This document shows, piece after piece, positions 17,661 through 25,145 of a stretch of 64,000 nt of DNA. Below the pieces are notes generated by a model, which saw nothing but the letters and a program-made list of their open reading frames with translations, was not told where the DNA came from and did no database searches. Source of the DNA: Sphingomonas sp. URHD0057 (GTDB taxonomy: Bacteria > Pseudomonadota > Alphaproteobacteria > Sphingomonadales > Sphingomonadaceae); assembly GCF_000620665.1 (NCBI RefSeq), contig NZ_KK211162.1, positions 62,001 through 126,000 of the forward strand, read 5' to 3'. Position numbers and translations under genes: made by a program. Numbering within the stretch: the first letter of the stretch is position 1; every line of letters begins with the position of its first letter.

Positions 17661-19004
17661 TCAGTCCTCATGGCCGGCGCGCCACAACGCGCCGGTCAGC
17701 GGCTCCATCAGATATTGCAGCGCGGTGCGCTTGCGCACGGCGAGGACGGCATCGACTGGGAGGCCGGGGCGCAGCTCGCCGTTGCCGAGGACGGAGCGGA
17801 CTCGCGCCAGCTCCTTCGCCGGGACGACGATCTCGGCGCGGAAGAAGGACCGGCCCGATTTCTCGTCGGTGAAGCTGTCGGCGGACACCGTGCGCACCGT
17901 CCCGCTGAACAGCGGCAGCGTGCGATTGTGGACGCTGACGAAACGCACTTGCGCTCTCTGGCCCGGATAAGCGTCGTCGGCGTCGGTCGGAGCCAGTTGT
18001 GCCTGAATGACCAGCTCGCGGCCGTCCGGCACGATGTCGAGCAGCTTCTGGCCGGCGGCGACCACGCCGCCGACGGTGAAGACGGTGAGCCCCACCACCT
18101 GTCCGGTCGCCGGGGCGCGGACCATTGAGTGCTGGAGCTGCTCGCGGGTCGCGACCAGCTTGGGGAGGACTTCCGACAGCTTGCTCTGCGCATCCTTGAG
18201 ATCGGCTTCGACCTGCTGGAGACGGTCGCGCTGTACACTCAGCGACTGCATCTGGGTTTCGCCGATGCCTTCGCCGGCGCGGGCGAATTCGGCCTTCATC
18301 GCCGCTTCCTGACCGCGCAGATCGGCCTGCGCGCGTTCCAGCGCGCGGACCCGGTTGATGGAGGCAAAGCCCTTGTCGGCGATCCTGCGCAGGCCGTCGA
18401 GCTCCTCGCCGATCAGCCGCTGCTGCTCGACCAATTGGACGCGCTGCTGTGAATAGCCCGATTGCTGCTGCGAGAGCTGCTGGCCGCGTTCGCCCAACAC
18501 CGACTGTTGCGCCGAAATCGCGCCGGAGCGAGCGCGCATCTCGGAGCGCTGCAGCGCCATCACCTGGGCCGCGATCTCGCGATCGTCCGGACTGAGCGAG
18601 GCGAACTCGGGAGGCGGCGTGAAATCGCGCTGCCCATTGCGTTCGGCGAGCAAGCGGGAGCGCTCGGCGAGAAGGGTCAGATAGTCGCTGGTCAGCCCGC
18701 GTTCCGCGGCGAGAAGCTCGGGTGCGGAAAGTTCGATCAGCACCTGTCCGGCCGCGACGTGCTGGCCCTCGCGAACCCTGATCGCGGTGATCACGCCGCC
18801 GTCGCGATGCTGGACCGTCTGACGGTTGCCGGCAATGGCGATCGTGCCCGCCGCATTGACCCCCGCGTCGAGCGGCACGAGGGCCGCCCAGCCGAGGAAG
18901 AGCACGAAGAAGAGCGCTGCAACGGCAATGCCGATGCGGATTTCCCTGCGCGCATTGCCCGCATCGACCGGGGCCCCCGGGTGAAGAACGAGCGCGTTGC
19001 TCAT
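17661..19004 (-). CDS. Type I secretion membrane fusion protein (HlyD/PrtE family)
   Basis: A 447-residue periplasmic adaptor. One membrane helix near residues 25-45 (IGIAVAALFFVLFLGWAAL) is followed by a lipoyl-like half (GGVITAIRVREGQHVAAGQVLIE), a long coiled coil around 120-290 rich in Gln, Arg and Glu, the second lipoyl half (VRAPATGQVVGLTVFTVGGVV) and a beta-barrel. It would link the inner-membrane ABC exporter to an outer-membrane TolC-like channel. Its start overlaps the end of the ABC gene by 4 bp, so the two are translated together. No TolC-type gene is nearby. The obvious cargo is the adjacent RTX protein. Confidence 0.94.
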   Translation of the reverse strand: MSNALVLHPGAPVDAGNARREIRIGIAVAALFFVLFLGWAALVPLDAGVNAAGTIAIAGNRQTVQHRDGGVITAIRVREGQHVAAGQVLIELSAPELLAAERGLTSDYLTLLAERSRLLAERNGQRDFTPPPEFASLSPDDREIAAQVMALQRSEMRARSGAISAQQSVLGERGQQLSQQQSGYSQQRVQLVEQQRLIGEELDGLRRIADKGFASINRVRALERAQADLRGQEAAMKAEFARAGEGIGETQMQSLSVQRDRLQQVEADLKDAQSKLSEVLPKLVATREQLQHSMVRAPATGQVVGLTVFTVGGVVAAGQKLLDIVPDGRELVIQAQLAPTDADDAYPGQRAQVRFVSVHNRTLPLFSGTVRTVSADSFTDEKSGRSFFRAEIVVPAKELARVRSVLGNGELRPGLPVDAVLAVRKRTALQYLMEPLTGALWRAGHED

Positions 19005-20716
19005 GCCGCATTCTCCGCCGTGCCCGGGCCGGTCAGGCGGGCGACGACGTCCTTCGCCGGACCGATCATCTTGGGCCGCCCTTCCTCGAGCACGAGGAGA
19101 CGGTCGGCGATGGCGAGCAGTCCCCGCCGGTGGGCGATGACGATGACCGTCGCGCCGCGCGCACGCGCGCTGGTGAGCGCGCTCACCAGCGCCGCCTCGC
19201 CGGCCTGGTCGAGAAACGCATTGGGTTCATCGAGCACGAGCAACCGCGGCTCGCCGTAGAGCGCGCGGGCCAGTGCGATGCGCTGCGATTGCCCGGCGGA
19301 CAGGCCGGCGCCGCCAAGGCCGAGCGGGGTATCGTATCCCTGCGGCAGGCCGAGTATCATCTCGTGAACGCCGGCTTCCTTGGCGGCACGGACGACCGCT
19401 TCGTCGATCGCCGTCGCCTCGTCGACGTCGCGGGCCCGGGTGAAGCGCGCGATATTCTCCTTGATCGATCCTTCGAACAGCGAGGGTTCCTGCGGCATGT
19501 AGCCGAGGTGCGGACCAAGCTCGTCCTGATCCCAGTCGGTCAGGCTCGCACCGTCGAGGCGGACCGTGCCGATGGTCGGCTGGAGGGCGCCGACGAGAAT
19601 CTTCCCGAGCGTGGTCTTGCCGGAGCCGCTGGGACCGATGATGCCGAGGATCCGGCCCGGCTCCGCGGCAAAGCTGGCGCCAATCAGGACCGGCCGGCCG
19701 TCGCGCCCGCGAACGCCCACTTCCTCGGCCTTGAGCAGGCCTTCCGGTGCGGGAAGCGTGGTATAAATACGCTCTTCGCCGATGGTGTCGAGCGAGCGCA
19801 CCAGGCGCTGCAGCGCGGCGCGGGCGGACGCCAGCGACGACCAGGCGCCGATGATGCTCTCGATCGGTTGCAAGGCGCGGCTGAGCAGCACCGAGGAGGC
19901 AATGATCGCACCCGCCGAAATATCGCCGGCCATTGCGAGCAAAGCCCCGACCCCGAGCGCCGCTGACTGGATGAACAGGCGGAAGAACCGGCTCGTCGCG
20001 GCGAGGCGGCCGCCGGCGAATTGCGCATGAACCATGTTGGAAAGGCCGATCCGGCGATGGCCGAGTTGGCGTTCGACCATCGCCCCCGTCATGCCGAGAC
20101 CCTTGATCGTGGTTCCGTGGACGGCCGCCGCCTGCTGCGAATTGAGTGCCGACGCCATCGCTGAGGTCGCCACTTCCATGTGCTTTAGGGTCGCGCGCTG
20201 GTTGAGCCACGCGAGCGTCACCAGAATCGTCGCGGCAACGATCGCCATGATGCCGATCCAGAAGTGCAGCAGGAAGGCGACGAGCAGGAACACCGGCGTC
20301 CACGGCACATCGAAGATGGCGGCGATGACCGGGCTGGCCATGGCCGATCGGACGGAGTCGAAGTCTCGCATTGCCTGGGCAGCCGAGGCCGAATCGCTCG
20401 CCATCATCTGCGTGAGGATGCGCGGCGCGATCAACGCATCGACGCGCTGGCTGGCTCGTATCAGGAGGCGGTTGCGGATCATGTCGAGCACGGAAAGCGT
20501 CAACAGCGCGAGCGCCAGCGCGAGGGTGACGAACAGCAAGGTCGCTTTTCCGCCGGTCGGAACGACCCGGTCGTACACCTGCAGCATGTAGATGGTCGGC
20601 GCGAGATAGAGCAGGTTGATGAGCAGGCTGAACCCGGCGGCCGCGACGAAATGGGCCCGGCACTGCGCAAGCGCGTCCGCCACCATGCGCGGCACTTCGA
20701 TGCCGGCAAGCTTCAC
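19001..20716 (-). CDS. Type I secretion ABC transporter, permease-ATPase fusion (PrtD family)
   Basis: A 571-residue half-transporter exporting an RTX protein across the inner membrane. The N-terminal transmembrane domain covers about residues 25-310 with the PrtD hallmark FDVPWTPVFLLVAFLLHFW near 135. The ATPase domain has Walker A GPSGSGKTT at about 359-367, a signature loop LSAGQSQRIALARAL (Ala replaces the first Gly of LSGGQ, seen in this family), Walker B LLVLDEPN and the switch His in VIAHR. The GTG start at 20716 has GGGGA 6 bases upstream. A small inverted repeat, GCGCTT-GAT-AAGCGC, lies at 20738-20752 in the promoter area. Confidence 0.94.
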   Translation of the reverse strand: MKLAGIEVPRMVADALAQCRAHFVAAAGFSLLINLLYLAPTIYMLQVYDRVVPTGGKATLLFVTLALALALLTLSVLDMIRNRLLIRASQRVDALIAPRILTQMMASDSASAAQAMRDFDSVRSAMASPVIAAIFDVPWTPVFLLVAFLLHFWIGIMAIVAATILVTLAWLNQRATLKHMEVATSAMASALNSQQAAAVHGTTIKGLGMTGAMVERQLGHRRIGLSNMVHAQFAGGRLAATSRFFRLFIQSAALGVGALLAMAGDISAGAIIASSVLLSRALQPIESIIGAWSSLASARAALQRLVRSLDTIGEERIYTTLPAPEGLLKAEEVGVRGRDGRPVLIGASFAAEPGRILGIIGPSGSGKTTLGKILVGALQPTIGTVRLDGASLTDWDQDELGPHLGYMPQEPSLFEGSIKENIARFTRARDVDEATAIDEAVVRAAKEAGVHEMILGLPQGYDTPLGLGGAGLSAGQSQRIALARALYGEPRLLVLDEPNAFLDQAGEAALVSALTSARARGATVIVIAHRRGLLAIADRLLVLEEGRPKMIGPAKDVVARLTGPGTAENAA

Positions 20717-20737
20717 CGCTTTTCCCCGAATGCGCCC

Positions 20738-20752
20738 GCGCTTGATAAGCGC
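20738..20752. promoter_or_regulatory. Small inverted repeat upstream of the type I secretion operon
   Basis: GCGCTT-GAT-AAGCGC, a perfect 6-bp-arm inverted repeat 22 bp upstream of the prtD-like start codon. It could be an operator or a leader hairpin. The remaining 250 bases of this 294-bp gap show no gene. Confidence 0.3.
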
Positions 20753-21010
20753 CGGAACAACTTCAACCGCATGAAAATTCCTGTCCCCGGTAGTCGGCGG
20801 CGCTTTGCCCAGCGCCTCCTATCTTCCTCATTTTGCGGAAAAATGACGGAAGAGTCGAGAGCAGGTGGCCGGAACGCCGTCCAATCGTGGGACAACGGCA
20901 GGCCGCCCTGGCGAAGCCTCGGCGGATCGATGTGGCTGACCTCAGGCCCTATGTCACGACGCTTTTGCTGATTAGTGGGATGGAATGAATCGCCGTTGGA
21001 GCAGTCGAAC

Positions 21011-21898
21011 GTGGTGACCGCCGCGCCGCTCATTGCCGGAATCGAGATCGGTGGGACCAAATGCATTTGCATTCTCGCGCGCTCGCCCGAGGAAATTGTC
21101 GAGCAGGTGCGGCTCGATACCCGCGACCCTGCGACCACGCTCGGCGAAGTCGATGCGGTGTTCGATCGCTGGCATCGCGATCATGGCTTCGCGTCGATTG
21201 GCATCGGAAGCTTTGGCCCGCTCGAGCTGAACCGAGCGTCACCCGATTTCGGAACGATTGTCTCGACCCCAAAGCCCGGTTGGTCCGATACGCCGATCGC
21301 CTCTCGCTTTGAGCACTTCGGCGTTCCGATCGCTCTCGATACGGATGTCGTCGGAGCCGCGCGCGCCGAGCAGCGGTGGGGCGCGGCGCGGGGAATGACA
21401 GATCTGGCTTACATCACGGTGGGGACAGGCGTGGGCGTCGGCGCATTGGTGGGCGATCGTCCGATTCTCGGTCGCGGCAATGCAGAAATGGGCCATATGC
21501 GCGTATCCCGGCTGCCTGGGGATGACTGGCCAGGCGTTTGCCGGTTTCACGGCGATTGCGTTGAAGGACTAGCGTGCGGTGGGGCGATCGCCGCGCGCCA
21601 TGGACCCGGTCCGATTGCGGCCGACTGGCCGGGTTGGGCGCCGGTCGAGAACGCACTCGCGATGCTCGTCCACAACCTCGTGGTCACGCTGCAGCCTCAG
21701 CAAATCCTGATCGGCGGCGGTGTCGCGAGCAGCCAGGAGGGCCTGATCGATGCTGTTCGGCGCCGCGCCGTGGAGAGCCTCGCCGGTTACTATACGGCGC
21801 GCGATCTTCCGGACGATTTCGTCATCGCGCCCGGGCTTGGCACGCAGGCGGGACCGCTCGGCGCGATCGCGCTTGGATTGTGCGCCCTTCAAAGATGA
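21011..21898 (+). CDS. ROK family sugar kinase, probable fructokinase
   Basis: A 295-residue cytosolic kinase. The ATP phosphate loop GIEIGGTKCIC sits at the N-terminus, ITVGTGVGVGAL near residue 135, and EMGHMRVSR with the zinc-binding CRFHGDCVEGLACGGAI near 160-195; the C-x2-H-x3-C pattern is characteristic of ROK kinases. The CxFHGxCxEG form and the sugar-site Glu-His are typical of the fructokinase branch, so fructose is the likely substrate, though glucose or mannose cannot be excluded. GTG at 21011 is chosen because GGAG (20998-21001) is 9 bases upstream; a GTG at 20975 and another at 21014 are possible. The gene stands alone between divergent and convergent neighbours. Confidence 0.86.
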   Translation: MVTAAPLIAGIEIGGTKCICILARSPEEIVEQVRLDTRDPATTLGEVDAVFDRWHRDHGFASIGIGSFGPLELNRASPDFGTIVSTPKPGWSDTPIASRFEHFGVPIALDTDVVGAARAEQRWGAARGMTDLAYITVGTGVGVGALVGDRPILGRGNAEMGHMRVSRLPGDDWPGVCRFHGDCVEGLACGGAIAARHGPGPIAADWPGWAPVENALAMLVHNLVVTLQPQQILIGGGVASSQEGLIDAVRRRAVESLAGYYTARDLPDDFVIAPGLGTQAGPLGAIALGLCALQR

Positions 21899-21922
21899 CT
21901 GAGAACGGTCGCGGTTGCGGCG

Positions 21923-23248
21923 CTAAACGACGAGTTGCAGCCGTGCCCCGCCCTCCACTGCATCGAGCGCTGCGATTGACCCGCCGTGAGCCAAAGCAAC
22001 CTGTCGTGCGAAGCTCAGGCCGACGCCGCTGCCGCCTTTATGGGTGGTGTAGAAAGGCAGAAAGATATCCTCGCGCTTGTCCGCGGGGATGCCCGGCCCA
22101 TTGTCGCGCACCTCGACCAGGAACTGGCCATGGCGATTGCGCGAGATGCTGAGCACGACGATTGGGCTCGCGACCTCGGCCGTCACCCGGACGGCGTTGC
22201 GCAACAGGTTGAGCACCGCCTGCGCGAGCAATTCGGGGTCCGCGGTGAGGTTGAGTGTTTCCGGCTCAACCTCCAGCCGGGCATCGATCGAACGCTCGCC
22301 GGTGTTGGCCAGCGCCAGCTGCAGCAACTCCTCGCCCCACGAGCGCGCCTTGAAGGTTCGCCGGTGGACGTCGGGGGTCTGCGCGAACTCGCGATAGCTC
22401 TGGACGAAATGAAGGATTCCTTCGGCCCTGCGCGCAACGGTTTCCGTCGCGGCGCGGGCTTCGGCGAGACTGGCAGCGTCTTTCGCCGCCGCGACGAGGT
22501 CCGCGCCCGAGCGGGCAAGCGACGTTACCGGCGTCAGGGAATTCATGATCTCATGGGTCAGCACCCGCACCAGGTCGACCTGCGCGGCGACTTCCAAGGC
22601 ACCGAGCTCGCTCTGCACCGGCAGGATCGACAATACGGTGACCGGATTGTCGAGGCGCGCCACTTGCGCGGAGGCGAAGATGGCTTTTTGAGGCGCGCCT
22701 TCGAGGGTGAGGCGGGTGATGTTGCGCGACCCTGGCGGCAGTTGGGCCGCCGCCACAAGCTCCGGGCCCAAAGGTTCCAGGTCTTCGATCCGGGAAAGGG
22801 GCAGACGCGCGAAGAGCTGCCGCGCGGCCTTGTTCAGCAATTCAATGCGGCCTTCGCCGTCGATCGTCAGCAATGCACTTGGAGCATCGTCCACGACGGC
22901 CGAAAGAAAGCGCGTCTCGGCATTTTCCTGGCGATGGCGCTCCTGCAGGCTCTTCAGCGCGCGGTCGAGAGTCTCGCCGAGCACGTCGAAGCCGCCGCCG
23001 CTCGGGTCGGAAAAGCGTTGCGAATAGTCTTCGAAGCGGACGGATTCGACAAAGCGCGAGACGATGAAATTCGTGCGGCGGATATAGCTCCACAAACTGC
23101 CAAGCGCGATCAATGCAATGACGAAGGCGACGATTCGGCCGGCGCGAAGGTCAGGCGTGTTGAGAGCTATCAGGAAGAGCCACAGCGCGGCACCGAGCGC
23201 GATCGTCCGCCACGCGAGCCCGAATTCGAACCGATGCCTAAAGCCCAT
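21923..23248 (-). CDS. NtrY-like sensor histidine kinase
   Basis: A 441-residue inner-membrane kinase. Two hydrophobic helices lie near residues 13-30 and 37-56 with almost no loop between them, so it probably senses an intramembrane or cytoplasmic signal. A PAS domain follows (about 110-210, ETRFLSAVVDDAPSALLTID), then the phosphoacceptor His232 in VLTHEIMNSLTPV, and an ATPase domain with NLLRNA (N box), VRDNGPGIP (G1) and GGSGVGLSFARQ (G2). HEIMNSLTP is the NtrY-type H box. Its start lies inside the end of the response regulator (11-bp overlap), so they form one operon with the regulator first. Confidence 0.92.
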   Translation of the reverse strand: MGFRHRFEFGLAWRTIALGAALWLFLIALNTPDLRAGRIVAFVIALIALGSLWSYIRRTNFIVSRFVESVRFEDYSQRFSDPSGGGFDVLGETLDRALKSLQERHRQENAETRFLSAVVDDAPSALLTIDGEGRIELLNKAARQLFARLPLSRIEDLEPLGPELVAAAQLPPGSRNITRLTLEGAPQKAIFASAQVARLDNPVTVLSILPVQSELGALEVAAQVDLVRVLTHEIMNSLTPVTSLARSGADLVAAAKDAASLAEARAATETVARRAEGILHFVQSYREFAQTPDVHRRTFKARSWGEELLQLALANTGERSIDARLEVEPETLNLTADPELLAQAVLNLLRNAVRVTAEVASPIVVLSISRNRHGQFLVEVRDNGPGIPADKREDIFLPFYTTHKGGSGVGLSFARQVALAHGGSIAALDAVEGGARLQLVV

Positions 23249-24614
23249 GCTTTTCCATGCGCCGGTAGAGCGCGCCGCGGCTCAACCCGAGCTCATTGGC
23301 GGCCAGCGAAATGTTGAAATGATGCATCCTCAACGCGCGCTCGATCATCTGCTTTTCGAACTGGTCGAGGTTAAGGCTGGTGGCAATCTCCGGTGCCGAC
23401 ACCGCGGAGGCGTCCGGCCGCGACGGCAGTGTGAAATCCTCCGTGCGGTAATGTTCGCCGTCCGCCATGATCACCGCCCGCTCCGCCGCGTGCCGAAGCG
23501 CGCGGACGTTGCCGGGCCAGTCGTGGCGGACCAACACCTCGAGCGCCGCCGGCGGGACGGCCCGCGCCGGGCGATCATATTTGCGGGCGAATAGCGCGAG
23601 ATAGTGATCGAGCAGCAGCGGGATGTCCTCGCGCCGGGCGCGCAGCGGGGGCAGGTGAATCTCGATCGTATTCAGCCGGAACAACAGATCCTGGCGAAAC
23701 CGGCCTTCGTCGGCGAGCTGCTCGACGGAAAGATTGGTCGCGGCGACCACGCGGACGTCAATGTCGACGGGCCGGTTGGCCCCGACCGGAACGACCTTGC
23801 GCTGCTCGAGCGCGGTCAGCAGCTTGGGCTGGAGATGGAGCGGCAGGTTGCCGACCTCGTCGAGGAACAAAGTGCTGTGGTCGGCGGCCTTGAGCCGGCC
23901 GATGCGCTCCCCGGCGGCGCCGGTGAAGGCGCCCTTCACATGACCGAACAGCTCCGATTCGAAGATCGTCTCGTTGGTCGCCCCGAGGTCGATCGCGACC
24001 ATCGGCAGGGCGCCGCGCTTCGACAGGCGGTGAATCTCGCGCGCGACGATTTCCTTGCCGGTGCCGTTCTCGCCAAGGATGAGCACGTTGGCGTCGGTGG
24101 GAGCGGCCCGTTCGATGAGTCGCCGGACCCGCTCGATGGACGCGGACCGGCCGATCAGCGGAGTTTCGGTGCCGTGAGCCAGCTCGGACGCGCGACTGCG
24201 TTCGACCCGCGCATCGATCTTGCTGCGCCTCAGGGCCGCGGCACTCCGTACCGTCGCCGCCAGCCGCTCGTTGCTCCAGGGCTTGGCGACGAAGTCGCTG
24301 GCTCCTCGCTTCAGTGCCTCGACCGCGGTCGACACCGCGCCGTGAGCGGTAATGATCACAACCGCGGCGTCGGGGTCGTGGTCCATAATCTTTCCGAGGA
24401 AATCGAGGCCCTCGCGACCGTCGGTCGCGGAGCGCTGGAAATTCAGGTCGAGGAGGATCGCGTCGGGGCTCTCGCGCTTCAGCAGCGGGATCAAGTCGGC
24501 CGGCGATGACAGCGCCTCGATCCGCTCGAACATGTCGCGCAGGGCAAGCCGCGCCGCGAGTGCAATGTCGGGATCGTCGTCGACGACGACGGCAAGGCTG
24601 AAGCTGGGGTTCAC
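23238..24614 (-). CDS. Sigma-54 dependent response regulator (NtrC-type activator)
   Basis: A 458-residue transcription activator partnered with the kinase just downstream. The receiver domain holds the acidic pair DDD at 12-14 and the phosphoacceptor Asp56 in AILLDLNF, with a Lys at 111 in VAKPW. The AAA+ domain carries Walker A GENGTGKE at 181-188 and the sigma-54 contact loop GAFTGA at 228-233, both intact. A Fis-type helix-turn-helix ends the protein (LAANELGLSRGALYRRMEKHGL, in two parts). The GTG at 24614 is the first plausible start; it sits directly at the edge of a 16-bp palindrome. The likely target is the export operon starting at 25146, which has a matching sigma-54 promoter. Confidence 0.92.
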   Translation of the reverse strand: MNPSFSLAVVVDDDPDIALAARLALRDMFERIEALSSPADLIPLLKRESPDAILLDLNFQRSATDGREGLDFLGKIMDHDPDAAVVIITAHGAVSTAVEALKRGASDFVAKPWSNERLAATVRSAAALRRSKIDARVERSRASELAHGTETPLIGRSASIERVRRLIERAAPTDANVLILGENGTGKEIVAREIHRLSKRGALPMVAIDLGATNETIFESELFGHVKGAFTGAAGERIGRLKAADHSTLFLDEVGNLPLHLQPKLLTALEQRKVVPVGANRPVDIDVRVVAATNLSVEQLADEGRFRQDLLFRLNTIEIHLPPLRARREDIPLLLDHYLALFARKYDRPARAVPPAALEVLVRHDWPGNVRALRHAAERAVIMADGEHYRTEDFTLPSRPDASAVSAPEIATSLNLDQFEKQMIERALRMHHFNISLAANELGLSRGALYRRMEKHGL

Positions 24615-24629
24615 GCTACATCTGTAGCG
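24614..24629. promoter_or_regulatory. Palindrome CGCTACA-TC-TGTAGCG at the start of the sigma-54 activator gene
   Basis: A perfect 16-bp palindrome whose core GCTAC-N4-GTAGC recurs at 24977-24990 over the export operon promoter. Here it abuts the GTG start codon of the activator on the minus strand, where a ribosome site would normally be. It could be an operator for autoregulation or a leader hairpin. Confidence 0.55.
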
Positions 24630-24633
24630 TCGG

Positions 24634-24649
24634 TGTCCGGAAATGAACA
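24634..24649. promoter_or_regulatory. TGTCC-N6-GAACA site upstream of the activator gene
   Basis: TGTCCGGAAATGAACA matches 15 of 16 bases of the site at 25052-25067 read on the other strand (TGTCCGGAAATGGACA). The shared palindrome in front of both the activator and the export operon makes it the best candidate for the activator's own binding site. Function is inferred. Confidence 0.6.
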
Positions 24650-24726
24650 GTACTATCGAAAGAAATATTTCCACGCGCCGCAGATTGGATTCTTATGGCG
24701 ATCTGGCTCGGTGATGGAGATGTTGA

Positions 24727-24933
24727 ATGGGAATGTCGGCAACCCGCGTGGTTGAGTTGTGCGACTTGAGCGTGCGCGCGATCAAAGAAGATATAGAATT
24801 GCTGGAATCCGGAGCGCTCGAGTGGCGCTCGACGGAGGAGCACGACGTTTCCCGTCGGCAATTGCTGCGCATGCGCGCGGTCGTTTCCCATCTCCAGGAG
24901 ATCATCGACGGCTGCGGGTGCGAGTGTGGCTGA
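24727..24933 (+). CDS. 68-residue protein between the activator and the export operon, function unknown
   Basis: GGAGA (24716-24720) lies 6 bases before the ATG, so the gene looks real; the ATG at 24733 is an alternative. The product is helical and charged. Residues 4-50 (RVVELCDLSVRAIKEDIELL and onward) could fold as two or three helices and give a vague impression of a small DNA- or protein-binding domain. The end, DGCGCECG, has three closely spaced Cys residues that could bind metal or be redox sensitive. It transcribes toward the export operon, but the sigma-54 promoter lies after its stop codon, so it has its own promoter. I do not recognise the family. Confidence 0.65.
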   Translation: MGMSATRVVELCDLSVRAIKEDIELLESGALEWRSTEEHDVSRRQLLRMRAVVSHLQEIIDGCGCECG

Positions 24934-24963
24934 GACCTGATTTCATCCATCGCCTGCGCCGTT

Positions 24964-24979
24964 TGGCACGGCGCTTGCT
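24964..24979 (+). promoter_or_regulatory. Sigma-54 promoter for the export operon
   Basis: TGGCACGGCGCTTGCT matches the -24/-12 consensus TGGCACG-N4-TTGCW completely, preceded by the favoured T. The -24 GG is at 24965-24966 and the -12 GC at 24977-24978, giving a start of transcription near 24990 and a leader of about 155 bases before the adaptor's ATG. Confidence 0.85.
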
Positions 24980-24990
24980 ACGATTGTAGC
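24977..24990. promoter_or_regulatory. GCTAC-N4-GTAGC palindrome over the sigma-54 -12 element and start site
   Basis: GCTACGATTGTAGC shares its 5-bp arms and 4-bp spacing with the palindrome at the activator's start (24615-24628). Because it overlaps the -12 GC and the expected transcription start, a bound protein would block the promoter, or the element may form the 5' end of the leader. Confidence 0.5.
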
Positions 24991-25041
24991 ATGAGCGGTG
25001 GGTTCAGTTTCATTGCGAGAGAGCGGCGTGAACTCCGCAGG

Positions 25042-25088
25042 TGTCCGTCAGTGTCCATTTCCGGACAGACATTGCCCGGAGGCGGACA
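25042..25088. promoter_or_regulatory. TGTCC/GGACA array in the export operon leader
   Basis: TGTCC at 25042 and 25052, GGACA at 25063 and 25084. The inner pair forms TGTCCATTTCCGGACA, the near-identical counterpart of the site at 24634-24649. Copies are spaced by 10 and 21 bases, close to one and two helical turns, as expected for cooperative binding by an NtrC-type activator. The array lies downstream of the promoter, which is unusual but workable for enhancer sites. Confidence 0.6.
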
Positions 25089-25145
25089 GTGAGCCTGGTC
25101 GAGCTTCGGCAGGGCAATCGATCCGAAGCGGTCAGTGGCGGCGCG

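Noticed and set aside
18462-19259. Long plus-strand open frame across the adaptor and ABC transporter genes.
   Set aside because: It is antisense to two well-recognised genes and its translation has the Arg/Ala-rich look of GC-rich shadow frames.
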